64,000 nt of DNA from the NCBI GenBank assembly GCA_031277395.1, contig JAITML010000033.1, positions 1 to 64,000 on the forward strand. The letters are read 5' to 3'. How positions within the stretch are numbered: the first letter of the stretch is position 1; every line of letters begins with the position of its first letter. Positions 10,498 through 19,480 of this stretch are shown here, piece after piece. A program made the translations under genes and the position numbers. The DNA is from Methylobacillus sp. GTDB lineage: Bacteria > Pseudomonadota > Gammaproteobacteria > Burkholderiales > Methylophilaceae. The notes beneath the pieces were generated by a model. That model made no database searches. It was given only the letters and a program-made list of their open reading frames with translations, and had not been told where the DNA came from.

Positions 10498-11139
10498 ATG
10501 GCGATTGAAAAGTTGAGCGAGCAGGAAATCCAGTTGAGAAAACGGGCCAGGCGTCGCCTGGTAGGCGCAATCGCCCTGGTGCTGGCGATGGTGGTGATTC
10601 TGCCCATGGTGCTGGATGACCGCGAAACAAAAGCGCCGCAGCCTGAAATTGTCGTAAGCATTCCCTCCCAGGACGGGGAGGATTTTACCTCTCGCGTCGG
10701 CGCGGCCACGGAAAACGGAGCCACGGAAAATACGGCGACCCAAAATCCACCGCAAACCGCAACACCTGAAACGGCGGTAACGCCCGAGGAAACCATTCCG
10801 GATTCCGAAGCCGCGCCTGTATCCACGGCGGAAACCAAGCCCGCGCCGACGCCGGTAAAGCCGGAACCGACGAAGCCCGAAGCAGCAAAGCCGGATAAAA
10901 AACCGGCGGCCAATGCGGCAACGACTTTCACCATACAGATTGGTGTGTTCTCCGATGCCAATCTCAAACAAATGCAGAAAAAGCTGACGGATGCGGGCTA
11001 CAAATCCTATACCGAAAAATTGAACGGCAACAGCGGCACGCGCTTGCGCGTTGGTTCCTACGCCACGCGTGCCGAAGCGGAAAAAGTACTGGAAAAACTC
11101 AAGGCCGCGGGCACGGACGGCATGGTCGTTCCCAAATAG
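10498..11139 (+). CDS. dedD: DedD-like SPOR-domain cell division protein
   Basis: A 213-residue inner-membrane protein. A short cytoplasmic N-terminus rich in Arg/Lys (RKRARRR) precedes one transmembrane helix (about residues 21-39), a long periplasmic Pro/Thr/Ala/Lys-rich linker (about 60-140), and a C-terminal SPOR domain (about 142-213, starting TFTIQIGVFSD) that binds denuded septal peptidoglycan. The folC-dedD-cvpA-purF order is the same as in E. coli. cvpA starts at the next base after the stop. Confidence 0.92.
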   Translation: MAIEKLSEQEIQLRKRARRRLVGAIALVLAMVVILPMVLDDRETKAPQPEIVVSIPSQDGEDFTSRVGAATENGATENTATQNPPQTATPETAVTPEETIPDSEAAPVSTAETKPAPTPVKPEPTKPEAAKPDKKPAANAATTFTIQIGVFSDANLKQMQKKLTDAGYKSYTEKLNGNSGTRLRVGSYATRAEAEKVLEKLKAAGTDGMVVPK

Positions 11140-11631
11140 ATGACGGTTTTTGATTACAGCGTCATTGCCATACTTGCGGTTTCAGTGTTGTTGAGTATGA
11201 TGCGCGGCTTTGTGCGCGAGACGCTTTCGCTGGCAGGCTGGGTGATCGCGTTTTTTGTGGCGAAGTGGTATGCGCCCGCATTGGCGCCATTGCTGCCGCC
11301 GTCGATAACGGATGAACCGGTGCGACTATTGGCGGCGTTTCTGGCGCTGTTTTTGGTGACTTTGCTGGCAGTCAGCCTGATTGCGATGGCGCTGAGCGAA
11401 GCTTTCAAGCTCGTGCATCTGGGCGGTCTGGACAAGCTGCTGGGCGCGGTGTTTGGCTTGACGCGCGGCGCATTGTTTGTCGCGATTATTGTATTGCTGG
11501 GCGGTCTGACCACATTGCCGCAAGAGCCGTTCTGGCGTGATGCGGTGACGAGCAGGCCGCTTGAAGTGGCGGTAACGGATGTCTTGCCGTGGCTGCCGGA
11601 AGAGTTTGCCAAGCATATCAAATATGATTAG
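11140..11631 (+). CDS. cvpA: CvpA family membrane protein
   Basis: A 163-residue inner-membrane protein with four predicted helices (about residues 5-17, 28-42, 64-88 and 102-124). The family is known from E. coli, where it is needed for colicin V export and affects envelope stress and biofilm; its biochemical function is unclear. It follows dedD with no gap and precedes purF by 18 bp, the standard arrangement. The motif MRGFVRETLSLAGW near the N-terminus is typical of the family. Confidence 0.92.
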   Translation: MTVFDYSVIAILAVSVLLSMMRGFVRETLSLAGWVIAFFVAKWYAPALAPLLPPSITDEPVRLLAAFLALFLVTLLAVSLIAMALSEAFKLVHLGGLDKLLGAVFGLTRGALFVAIIVLLGGLTTLPQEPFWRDAVTSRPLEVAVTDVLPWLPEEFAKHIKYD

Positions 11632-11649
11632 AGCAGGAGCGCAACATTC

Positions 11650-13194
11650 ATGTGCGGAGTGATCGGTATCGTTGGCAGAAGTCCCGTCAATCAACTGCTG
11701 TATGACGGGCTGCTGGTATTGCAGCATCGCGGGCAGGATGCGGCGGGCATCGTCACCAGCGATGGCGGTACGTTTTACATGCACAAGAACAACGGTCTGG
11801 TGCAGGATGTTTTCCAAACCCGTCACATGCGCAATCTCATCGGCAATGTCGGCATCGGCCATGTGCGCTATCCAACCGCCGGTTCTTCATCTGCTGCCGA
11901 AGCGCAGCCGTTCTACGTCAATTCCCCGTTTGGCATCGTGCTCGGGCACAACGGTAACCTTACCAATGCGCAGCAACTCAAGCGCGAGATATTCCGCCAG
12001 GATCTGCGCCATATCAACACGACTTCGGATTCCGAGGTGCTGCTCAATGTGCTCGCGCATGAAATCGAGAGCAGCGCCCGCACCACCGCGCTCGACGTTG
12101 ACATGATATTTGACGCCGTGCGCGCCGTGCACAAGCGCGTCCGTGGCGCTTATGGCGTGGTGGCGATGATTGCCAATTACGGCTTGCTTGCGTTCCGCGA
12201 CCCGTTCGGCATACGTCCGCTTGTGATCGGCAAGGCGGAAACCGACAAGGGCGTGGAATACGTTGTTGCCTCGGAGAGCGTGGCGCTGGATGTGCTTGGT
12301 TTTCAACTGGTGCGCGACGTGGCGCCGGGCGAGGCCATCTTCATCGACATGGATGGCAATTTCCACGCGCGCATATGCGCGGAAAATCCGGTGCTCAATC
12401 CCTGCATCTTCGAATATGTTTATCTCGCGCGCCCCGATTCGGTGATTGACGGCGTTTCGGTCTATCAATCGCGTCTGTACATGGGCGAAAGTCTCGCCGA
12501 AAAAATTCGCCGCGAATGGGCGCATCTCAACATTGATGTGGTGATACCCATTCCCGAAAGCAGCCGCCCGAGCGCGCTTCAGCTCGCCAATGATCTCAAC
12601 CTTACCTACCGCGAAGGCTTTATCAAAAATCGTTACATTGGTCGCACCTTTATCATGCCGGGGCAGGCATTGCGCAAAAAATCCGTGCGCCAGAAACTCA
12701 ACCCCATAGGCATGGAATTCAAAGGTAAAAACGTGTTGCTGGTCGATGACTCCATCGTGCGCGGCACGACTTCGCAGCGCATTGTGCAGATGGCGCGCGA
12801 CGCGGGCGCGAACAAGATTTTCTTCGCCTCCGCCGCGCCGCCCGTGCGCTTTCCCAATGTTTACGGCATTGACATGCCCACACGATCCGAACTGCTCGCG
12901 ACCGGCCGCAATGACGAGGAAATCTGCAGGGAAATCGGCGCGGATGCCCTGATTTACCAGGATCTCGACGACCTCGTGCGCGGCATTCAGCGCAGCAATC
13001 CCGCGATCAAGCAATTCGATAATTCCTGCTTCGACGGTTGCTATGTTACCGGTGACATCACCGAAAGCTACCTCGCCGAAATCGAATCCGCGCGCATTGA
13101 TGTGGAAAAAATCAACAAGCCCGCCAACTCCAGCACGCAACTGGATTTGAATCTGGTGAGCGCGGGCGATCTTGAAGAAGAAGAGGCGATGTAG
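11650..13194 (+). CDS. purF: Amidophosphoribosyltransferase
   Basis: Commits PRPP and glutamine to purine synthesis. The 514-residue protein starts MCGVIGIVG; Cys2 becomes the N-terminal nucleophile of the glutaminase (Ntn) domain after Met removal. Family motifs follow, including GHVRYPTAG and GHNGNLTN. The C-terminal phosphoribosyltransferase domain has the PRPP loop [14 protein letters not shown] near residue 363. It is the last gene of the accD-purF group. The next gene, metZ, is separated by 158 bp with its own promoter-like and terminator-like elements. Confidence 0.98.
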   Translation: MCGVIGIVGRSPVNQLLYDGLLVLQHRGQDAAGIVTSDGGTFYMHKNNGLVQDVFQTRHMRNLIGNVGIGHVRYPTAGSSSAAEAQPFYVNSPFGIVLGHNGNLTNAQQLKREIFRQDLRHINTTSDSEVLLNVLAHEIESSARTTALDVDMIFDAVRAVHKRVRGAYGVVAMIANYGLLAFRDPFGIRPLVIGKAETDKGVEYVVASESVALDVLGFQLVRDVAPGEAIFIDMDGNFHARICAENPVLNPCIFEYVYLARPDSVIDGVSVYQSRLYMGESLAEKIRREWAHLNIDVVIPIPESSRPSALQLANDLNLTYREGFIKNRYIGRTFIMPGQALRKKSVRQKLNPIGMEFKGKNVLLVDDSIVRGTTSQRIVQMARDAGANKIFFASAAPPVRFPNVYGIDMPTRSELLATGRNDEEICREIGADALIYQDLDDLVRGIQRSNPAIKQFDNSCFDGCYVTGDITESYLAEIESARIDVEKINKPANSSTQLDLNLVSAGDLEEEEAM

Positions 13195-13207
13195 GCGCCC
13201 GCAACAG

Positions 13208-13236
13208 TTGACAAAGCCGCTGCATGGTTTTACTGT
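13208..13236 (+). promoter_or_regulatory. Sigma-70-like promoter candidate upstream of metZ
   Basis: A perfect -35 hexamer TTGACA (13208-13213), a 17-bp spacer and a -10-like TACTGT (13231-13236) lie just past the purF stop. Transcription would start near 13243 and give a leader of about 110 nt before the metZ ATG. The -10 matches the consensus at only three of six positions, including the two most conserved. Confidence 0.55.
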
Positions 13237-13302
13237 ACAGCCTGCGCCGATTTGAGTTTCAGCTTGCGGGCGCGTTATAAATGCAGCTAAAGCGTGCCCA
13301 AG

Positions 13303-13334
13303 CCCGTTTTAGCTTATGCTGAAACGGGTTTTTT
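13303..13334 (+). terminator. Intrinsic terminator just before metZ
   Basis: An 11-bp stem with one G-T pair, CCCGTTTTAGC (13303-13313) against GCTGAAACGGG (13318-13328), has a TTAT loop and is followed by six T (13329-13334). It ends 18 bp before the metZ ATG. It may simply end the purF transcript, or it may act as an attenuator for RNA started at 13243. Confidence 0.85.
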
Positions 13335-13352
13335 GTTGAAAGGCTCTACCCC

Positions 13353-14528
13353 ATGGCAGAATCATCCCAATATCCCGAAACGCTGGGCGTGCGCGCCGGG
13401 AGTTTGCATACCGAATTCGGTGAAAATTCCGAGGCGTTGTTTCTTACTTCCAGCTTTCAGTACAAAAGCGCGGCGCAAGCGGCGGCGCGCTTCAGCGGAG
13501 AGGAGCCGGGCAATGTTTACTCGCGCTTCACCAATCCCACCGTCACCATGTTTCAGGACAAGCTCGCGGCGCTGGAAGGCGCAGAACGCTGTGTGGCGAC
13601 CGCAAGCGGCATGTCCGCGATACTTGCCTGCGTGATGGGGCTGTGTTCGGCGGGCGATCATGTGGTGGCTTCGCGCAGCATTTTCGGCACCAGCGTGCAG
13701 TTGTTCGGCAATATTTTGCAGCGTTGGGGACTGGAAACCACGTTTGTTTCGCTGACCGACGAGGCCGCATGGGCGGCGGCGGTCAAGCCGAACACCAAGC
13801 TTTTCTTTGTCGAAACGCCGTCCAACCCGCTGACCGAAATCTGCGATATTGCCGCGCTTGCGGCGCTCGCGCACAAATCGGGCGCGCAGCTTGTGGTGGA
13901 TAACTGTTTCTGCACGCCCGCGCTGCAACAGCCGCTCAAACTGGGCGCGGATATCGTCGTGCATTCCGCAACCAAATTCATCGACGGCCAGGGCCGTTGT
14001 CTCGGCGGCGCAGTGCTCGGCAAAAAAGACACGCTGGAACCGGTGTACGGTTTTTTGCGCACCGCCGGCCCGGCACTGAGCGCGTTCAACGCCTGGGTAT
14101 TTTTGAAAGGCCTGGAAACCCTCGCGCTGCGCATGGAAGCGCACTCGCGCAACGCGCTGGAATTGGCGCAATGGCTGGAAGGCCAGCCTGGTATCGAGCG
14201 CGTTTATTATCCCGGATTGAAGTCGCACCCGCAGCACGAGCTTGCCAAACGACAGCAGCGCACGGGCGGCGGGATTGTGTCCTTTGATGTCAAAGGCGGC
14301 AAAGAAGCCGCTTGGGCATTCATGGACGCGATGCAGATGATCTCCATTACCGCGAACTTGGGCGACACCAAATCCACCGTCACGCACCCGGCAACCACCA
14401 CCCACAGTCGCGTCACTCCCGAAGCCCGCGCCGCTGCCGGAATCGGCGACGGCTTGGTGCGTATCGCAGTGGGGCTGGAGCATATTGAGGATATCAAGGC
14501 GGATTTGGCGCGGGGGTTGGGACGCTAG
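13353..14528 (+). CDS. metZ: O-succinylhomoserine sulfhydrylase
   Basis: PLP enzyme that makes homocysteine from O-succinylhomoserine and sulfide, the direct sulfhydrylation route to methionine. The 391-residue protein belongs to the Cys/Met-metabolism transsulfuration family: the PLP lysine lies in VHSATKFIDGQGR (near residue 208), the phosphate contact in YSRFTNPT, and the C-terminal SRVTPEARAAAGIGDGLVRIAVGLE is conserved. purF-metZ adjacency is standard in Betaproteobacteria and Pseudomonas and supports this call over cystathionine synthase or lyase. Confidence 0.93.
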   Translation: MAESSQYPETLGVRAGSLHTEFGENSEALFLTSSFQYKSAAQAAARFSGEEPGNVYSRFTNPTVTMFQDKLAALEGAERCVATASGMSAILACVMGLCSAGDHVVASRSIFGTSVQLFGNILQRWGLETTFVSLTDEAAWAAAVKPNTKLFFVETPSNPLTEICDIAALAALAHKSGAQLVVDNCFCTPALQQPLKLGADIVVHSATKFIDGQGRCLGGAVLGKKDTLEPVYGFLRTAGPALSAFNAWVFLKGLETLALRMEAHSRNALELAQWLEGQPGIERVYYPGLKSHPQHELAKRQQRTGGGIVSFDVKGGKEAAWAFMDAMQMISITANLGDTKSTVTHPATTTHSRVTPEARAAAGIGDGLVRIAVGLEHIEDIKADLARGLGR

Positions 14529-14577
14529 ACGGTGCGAGATTCTCCCTGTTGCATAGCGAGGTGCTTGCCGCCTTGCT

Positions 14578-14937
14578 CCCTCTCCCCTTGTGGGAGAGGG
14601 GTGGGGGAGAGGGGGCATTCGCGTCCCGAATCTGTTGAAAATTGATCGAACATCCCACCAAAGCGACCTTGCTCTGGTCGGGTCTCGCCCCGACGGGCGA
14701 GGTTCTTTCTTTTGCTTGACCAAAAGAAAGAACCCAAAGAAAAAGACCCCCTGCTCCCGCGGCGCTGCGCGCTTCCCTGTGCTGCCCATCAAGCCGGGCG
14801 TCTCGCAAAAACTCGCACTGACTTTAGTCAGTGCTCAAACAGTTGCGAGCCGAAATCCCCCGTCTTGACTGCGCTGCTCGGCGCGGCAGAAGGGAGTGAA
14901 AGGCAGAGTTGTGCGCTACGCGCGGTTCTTTTTTGCA
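14578..14937. repeat. Composite intergenic repeat, copy 1 (palindrome plus structured block)
   Basis: Fills most of the 475-bp gap between the convergent metZ and tpx. From left: a CT/GA palindrome (14578-14616); a 7-bp hairpin CTCGCCC/GGGCGAG (14684-14701); a perfect 14-bp hairpin with arms 14701-14714 and 14721-14734 and loop CTTGAC; a GC-rich core; and a nested inverted repeat, CTCGCAA (14802-14808) with TTGCGAG (14843-14849) enclosing CACTGACT-TT-AGTCAGTG (14816-14833). The same block, without the nested part, recurs at 62940-63200. No convincing protein is encoded. I recall similar sequences between genes in other proteobacteria, but this needs a search. Confidence 0.85.
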
Positions 14938-14941
14938 CCCA

Positions 14942-14990
14942 GCCCCTCGCTTCGCTCTCCCCAACCCCTCTCCCATTGATGGCGAGGGGC
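14942..14990. repeat. CT/GA-rich palindromic repeat, degenerate copy, 3' of tpx
   Basis: GCCCCTCGC (14942-14950) can pair with GCGAGGGGC (14982-14990) around a CTCTCCCC-AACCCCTCTCCC core. It lies 13 bp past the tpx stop, on the side where tpx transcription would run out, and directly abuts the composite repeat. It could end tpx mRNA, although no clean T-run follows on the minus strand. Confidence 0.6.
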
Positions 14991-15003
14991 TTGTCTGTTT
15001 ATC

Positions 15004-15507
15004 TTACTTGAGCGCTGCGATTGCTGCGTCGTAATTTGGTTCCATGGTAATTTCCGCCACCAGTTCGCTGTGCAGAACCTTGTTGTTTTCGTCCAGCACG
15101 ATCACGGCGCGGGTGGTGAGGCCTTCGAGTTTGCTGCTGGTGATGCGCACGCCGTAATTTTCAGCAAATTTGTGGTCGCGCAGGGTGGAGAGCGTGGTGA
15201 CGTTGGTGATGTTTTCCGCGCCGCAGAAGCGTTTTTGCGCGAAGGGGAGGTCGGCGGAGACGCACAGTACGACGGTGTTGGCGAGCTGGCTCGCGGACTC
15301 GTTGAATTTGCGCACGGAGGTGGCGCAAGTGGGCGTGTCTATGCTGGGGAAAATATTCAGCACTTTGCGCTTGCCTGCGAAGTCGGCGAGGGTGACGTTT
15401 TGCAGGTCCTGATTGACCAGCGTGAAATCGGGGCCGTTCTGGCCGGGTTGAGGAAAGTTGCCGCCGACGTTGACGGGGTTGCCTTTGAGGGTGACGGTGC
15501 TTGCCAT
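15004..15507 (-). CDS. tpx: Thiol peroxidase (Tpx-type peroxiredoxin)
   Basis: Reduces hydrogen peroxide and organic hydroperoxides using thioredoxin. The 167-residue length is that of the Tpx family. The peroxidatic cysteine lies in [13 protein letters not shown] (near residue 60) and the resolving cysteine in RFCGAENI (near residue 94), the normal pair for Tpx. The ATG at 15507 follows AAGGAG (15517-15522 on the opposite strand) at good spacing; a longer frame from 15579 has no homology. The gene is convergent to metZ and divergent from gyrA. Confidence 0.96.
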   Translation of the reverse strand: MASTVTLKGNPVNVGGNFPQPGQNGPDFTLVNQDLQNVTLADFAGKRKVLNIFPSIDTPTCATSVRKFNESASQLANTVVLCVSADLPFAQKRFCGAENITNVTTLSTLRDHKFAENYGVRITSSKLEGLTTRAVIVLDENNKVLHSELVAEITMEPNYDAAIAALK

Positions 15508-15600
15508 GTTGAATCTCCTTGAGCGATTGATGTGGGAACCGGTGGTTATCATGCGGCAGAGCGCAGGGTAATTCAACAATGAGGAAAAGAGGGGTTTAGG

Positions 15601-15685
15601 TGTCAGGGTTCAGGGTTCGGGTTACAGGATTCAGTAAAACCCAAAAAAACCCATCGCTCCCGCGTAGGCGGGAGCGATGGGTTTT
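15601..15685. repeat. Repeat remnant and perfect 18-bp hairpin between tpx and gyrA
   Basis: From 15601 to 15642 there are CAGGGTTCAGGGTT-type direct repeats like those after rimO and nosL. Immediately to the right is a perfect 18-bp inverted repeat: arms 15646-15663 and 15668-15685, loop GTAG. On the minus strand the stem is followed by a T-run (15645-15643), but no minus-strand gene ends here, so a terminator role is doubtful. Confidence 0.8.
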
Positions 15686-15803
15686 GATGCTGATAAAACC
15701 ATGGATTTCCGCTAAAAACGCGCGGGAATAACGGAGGTGAGGGCGAGCGCCATCTCATGGTAAAATCACGGCTTTTATGCTGCCATTGAACTAGAAGAAT
15801 TTT

Positions 15804-18356
15804 ATGGATCAATTCGCCAAAGAAACACTCCCCGTCAGCCTCGAAGAAGAAATGCGCCGTTCTTATCTTGATTACGCGATGAGCGTGATTGTGGGGCGCG
15901 CGCTTCCTGATGTGCGTGACGGTCTTAAACCGGTGCATCGCCGTGTTCTTTACGCGATGTATGAGCTCTCCAATGACTGGAACCGCCCCTACAAGAAATC
16001 GGCGCGTATCGTCGGTGACGTGATCGGTAAATACCATCCGCACGGCGACACGGCGGTGTATGACACCATAGTGCGCATGGCGCAGGATTTCTCGCTGCGT
16101 TACATGCTGGTGGACGGGCAGGGCAACTTCGGTTCGGTGGACGGCGACAATGCCGCCGCGATGCGTTATACCGAGATCCGCATGGCGCGCATTGCGCACG
16201 AACTGCTGGCCGATCTCGACAAGGAAACGGTCGATTTCGGCCCCAACTACGACGGCTCCGAGCAGGAGCCGCTCATCATGCCGGCGCGCATTCCCAATCT
16301 GCTCATCAACGGTTCTTCCGGCATCGCGGTGGGCATGGCGACCAATATTCCGCCGCACAATCTGGGCGAGGTCATAAACGCCTGTCTCGCAGTGCTGGAA
16401 AACGCCGAAATTTCCATTGATGAGTTGATCGACATCATTCCCGCACCGGATTTCCCGACCGCGGGCATCATCTACGGTACTGCCGGCGTCAAGGAAGGCT
16501 ATCGCACCGGGCGCGGTCGCGTGGTGATGCGCGCGCGCACGCATTTTGAGGATATCGGCAAGGGCGAGCGTCAGGCGATTATCGTTGATGAATTACCCTA
16601 TCAGGTGAACAAGAAATCGCTCATCGAGAAGATCGCCGAGCTCGTCAACGAGAAAAAGATCGAGGGCATTTCCGATCTGCGCGACGAATCCGACAAATCC
16701 GGCATGCGCATGGTGATCGAGCTCAAGCGCGGCGAAATGCCGGAGGTGGTGCTCAACAATCTCTACAAGCAGACCCAGTTGCAGGACACGTTTGGCATGA
16801 ACATGGTCGCGCTCATGGACGGCCAGCCGCGTTTGCTCAATCTCAAGCAGATGCTGGAAGCCTTCCTGCGCCATCGCCGCGAAGTGGTGACGCGGCGCAC
16901 CGCGTTCGAGTTGCGCAAGGCGCGCGCGCGCGGCCATGTGCTGGAAGGTCTCGCCGTCGCGCTCGCCAATGTGGACGAGATGATCGCGCTTATCAAGGCC
17001 GCGCCCACGCCGCCGGATGCAAAGGTTGCGTTGATGGAGCGTACCTGGAAATCGCCGGTGGTGGAGGAAATGCTCAAGCGCGCCGCGATGGAAGCCGCGC
17101 GTCCCGAAGGTCTGGACGAAGCTTACGGTCTCACGAAAAAAGGCTACAAACTGTCCGACGTACAGGCGCAGGAAATCCTGCAAATGCGCTTGCAGCGCCT
17201 GACCGGACTGGAACAGGACAAGATCGTCACCGAGTACAAGGAAGTGATGGATCTCATCGCCGATCTGCTCGACATTCTCGCCAAACCCGAGCGCGTGACG
17301 CAGATCATCGTCACCGAGTTGACCGCGATCAAGTCGCAGTTCGGCGACAAGCGCCGTAGCGAGATCGAGCACAACGCGCAGGATATTTCGCTCGAAGACC
17401 TTATCACGCCGGAAGACGTGGTGGTGACGCTGTCGCATACCGGCTATGTCAAATCCCAGCCGCTTGCTGAATATCGCGCGCAGCGGCGTGGCGGACGCGG
17501 CAAGCAGGCGGCGGCGACCAAGGAAGACGATTTCATCGACAAGATGTTCGTCGCCAATACGCATGACTATATTCTGTGTTTTTCGAGCCGTGGCCGCGTT
17601 TACTGGCTCAAGGTCTATGAAGTGCCGCAAGGCAGCCGCGTGAGTCGTGGCAAGCCCATCGTCAACCTGTTCCCGCTGGAAGAAGGCGAAAAGATCAATG
17701 CGATTCTCGCGGTCAAGGAATTCGACGAGAAGCATTTCGTGTTCATGGCGACCGCGCAGGGCACCGTGAAAAAGACCGCGCTGACCGAATTCTCCAATCC
17801 GCGCCGCGCCGGCATCATCGCGATCAATCTCGACGATGGCGATTATCTGGTAGGCGCCGAAGTAACCAATGGCGGCAACGATATCGTGCTGGTTTCCGAC
17901 GCGGGCAAGGCCGTCTGGTTTGACGAGGAGGACGTGCGTCCCATGGGTCGCGCCACGCGCGGCGTGCGCGGCATGAAGCTGCAAGCCAAGCAAAGCGTGC
18001 TGTCGCTGCTGATCGCCGAGGACGACAAGCAGACCGTGCTGGTCGCGACGGAAAACGGTTACGGCAAACGCACCGTGCTCGCGGATTTCCGCCATTCGGG
18101 GCGCGGCACGCAGGGCGTGATCGCAATCGCGACCTCGGCGCGCAACGGCAAGGTGGTCGCCGCCAAGCTGGTGAGCGACGAAGACGAGATCATGCTGATC
18201 ACTACCGGTGGCGTGCTGATACGCACCCGCGTCAAGGAAATCCGCGAACTGGGTCGCGCCACGCAAGGCGTGACGCTCATTAATCTGGGTGAAGGTGAAA
18301 AACTCTCCGGCCTTGAAAAAGTGGTCGAATCCGACGAGGACGAAGGCGAGGATTGA
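15804..18356 (+). CDS. gyrA: DNA gyrase subunit A
   Basis: Breakage-reunion subunit of gyrase, which introduces negative supercoils. The 850-residue protein keeps the catalytic Arg121-Tyr122 pair in [11 protein letters not shown]. The quinolone-determining region reads [11 protein letters not shown], with Thr83 and Asp87 in E. coli numbering. The GyrA box QRRGGRGK (near residue 560) starts the C-terminal wrapping domain, which has the usual six beta-pinwheel blades, and the tail is acidic. gyrA overlaps serC by one base and starts the gyrA-serC-pheA-hisC group seen across Betaproteobacteria. Confidence 0.98.
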   Translation: MDQFAKETLPVSLEEEMRRSYLDYAMSVIVGRALPDVRDGLKPVHRRVLYAMYELSNDWNRPYKKSARIVGDVIGKYHPHGDTAVYDTIVRMAQDFSLRYMLVDGQGNFGSVDGDNAAAMRYTEIRMARIAHELLADLDKETVDFGPNYDGSEQEPLIMPARIPNLLINGSSGIAVGMATNIPPHNLGEVINACLAVLENAEISIDELIDIIPAPDFPTAGIIYGTAGVKEGYRTGRGRVVMRARTHFEDIGKGERQAIIVDELPYQVNKKSLIEKIAELVNEKKIEGISDLRDESDKSGMRMVIELKRGEMPEVVLNNLYKQTQLQDTFGMNMVALMDGQPRLLNLKQMLEAFLRHRREVVTRRTAFELRKARARGHVLEGLAVALANVDEMIALIKAAPTPPDAKVALMERTWKSPVVEEMLKRAAMEAARPEGLDEAYGLTKKGYKLSDVQAQEILQMRLQRLTGLEQDKIVTEYKEVMDLIADLLDILAKPERVTQIIVTELTAIKSQFGDKRRSEIEHNAQDISLEDLITPEDVVVTLSHTGYVKSQPLAEYRAQRRGGRGKQAAATKEDDFIDKMFVANTHDYILCFSSRGRVYWLKVYEVPQGSRVSRGKPIVNLFPLEEGEKINAILAVKEFDEKHFVFMATAQGTVKKTALTEFSNPRRAGIIAINLDDGDYLVGAEVTNGGNDIVLVSDAGKAVWFDEEDVRPMGRATRGVRGMKLQAKQSVLSLLIAEDDKQTVLVATENGYGKRTVLADFRHSGRGTQGVIAIATSARNGKVVAAKLVSDEDEIMLITTGGVLIRTRVKEIRELGRATQGVTLINLGEGEKLSGLEKVVESDEDEGED

Positions 18357-19480
18357 TGGCGCGCGCGTGGAATTTCAGCGCGGGTCCTGCCGCCTTGCCG
18401 GTTGAGGTGCTGGAGCAGGCTCGCGAGGAAATGCTCGACTGGCGCGGCGCAGGCATGAGCGTGATGGAAATGAGCCATCGCGGCAAGGCGTATGACTCCA
18501 TCATCAAGGCCGCCGAGGCCGACGTGCGCGAGTTGCTGGCGATTCCGCCCGAATACAAGGTGTTGTTTCTGCAAGGCGGTGCGACGCAGTTGTTCTCGCA
18601 GATACCGATGAATCTGGCCGCCGGTCGTTCCGTCGATTATCTGGTTACCGGTTCCTGGTCGAAAAAAGCCGTGGACGAAGCGCGGCGTGTCGCGCCCATT
18701 GCAGGCGCGGTGCGCGTGGCCGGAAGTACGGAAACCAAGGGCGCTGTCTCGGATGGTTACACCCGTTTCCTGCGCGATGACGAACTCGATCTCGATCCGA
18801 ACGCCGCGTTTTTGCATCTATGCACCAACGAGACCATCTACGGCGTGGAGGTGCAGGATGATTGCGCGCATCTGACCGGACTCGCCGGAAAAGTGCCGCT
18901 GGTCGCGGACATGAGCTCGCATATTTTGTCGCGCCCCGTGAATGTCAGCCGCTACGGCCTTATTTATGCGGGCGCGCAGAAAAATATCGGCCCGGCCGGT
19001 TTGGTGTTGTGCATCGTGCGTTCGGATTTGCTCGGCAGGGCGATTCCCGCGATGGCGAGTATCCAGGATTTTTCGGTCATGGTCGAGCACGGCTCCATGC
19101 CCAACACGCCGCCGACTTATTCCATCTATATCGCAGGGCTCGTGTTCCAGTGGCTCAAGCGTCAGGGCGGCGTCGCGGCGATGGAAAAAATCAATATTCA
19201 GAAATCCGGATTGCTGTACCGCTGCATAGCCGAAAGCGGCGGTTTCTATCATAATCCGGTGGAAGCGCGGAGCCGTTCGCGCATGAACGTGCCATTCACG
19301 CTGCATGACGGTGCGCTGGATGACAAGTTTCTGGCCGAAGCCGAGCAAGCCGGACTTGTGGCGTTAAGAGGCCATAAAACCGTGGGCGGCATGCGCGCCT
19401 CGATTTACAATGCAACACCGCTCGAAGGTGTGCAGGCGTTGGTTGATTTCATGAAGGATTTTGCGAACCGCAATGGATAA
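18356..19480 (+). CDS. serC: Phosphoserine aminotransferase
   Basis: PLP enzyme making 3-phosphoserine for serine synthesis, and 4-phosphohydroxythreonine for pyridoxal phosphate. The protein has 374 residues. Family N-terminus AWNFSAGPAALPVEVLEQ; GGATQLF contacts PLP phosphate; the PLP lysine is in YAGAQKNIGPAG (near residue 205). ATG at 18356 overlaps the gyrA stop by one base; a TTG one codon upstream is a less likely start. It overlaps pheA by eight bases. Confidence 0.96.
   Translation: MARAWNFSAGPAALPVEVLEQAREEMLDWRGAGMSVMEMSHRGKAYDSIIKAAEADVRELLAIPPEYKVLFLQGGATQLFSQIPMNLAAGRSVDYLVTGSWSKKAVDEARRVAPIAGAVRVAGSTETKGAVSDGYTRFLRDDELDLDPNAAFLHLCTNETIYGVEVQDDCAHLTGLAGKVPLVADMSSHILSRPVNVSRYGLIYAGAQKNIGPAGLVLCIVRSDLLGRAIPAMASIQDFSVMVEHGSMPNTPPTYSIYIAGLVFQWLKRQGGVAAMEKINIQKSGLLYRCIAESGGFYHNPVEARSRSRMNVPFTLHDGALDDKFLAEAEQAGLVALRGHKTVGGMRASIYNATPLEGVQALVDFMKDFANRNG

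Noticed and set aside
13294-13635. 113-codon plus-strand frame overlapping the metZ start
   Set aside because: It starts in the terminator stem and then runs through metZ out of frame; Arg-rich translation with no family.
14494-15011. Several short frames within the metZ-tpx gap
   Set aside because: They translate the repeat block, lie on both strands and differ in copy 2, so coding is unlikely.
16593-18266. 557-codon minus-strand frame opposite gyrA
   Set aside because: Composition shadow of gyrA; translation is His/Arg-rich and without domains.
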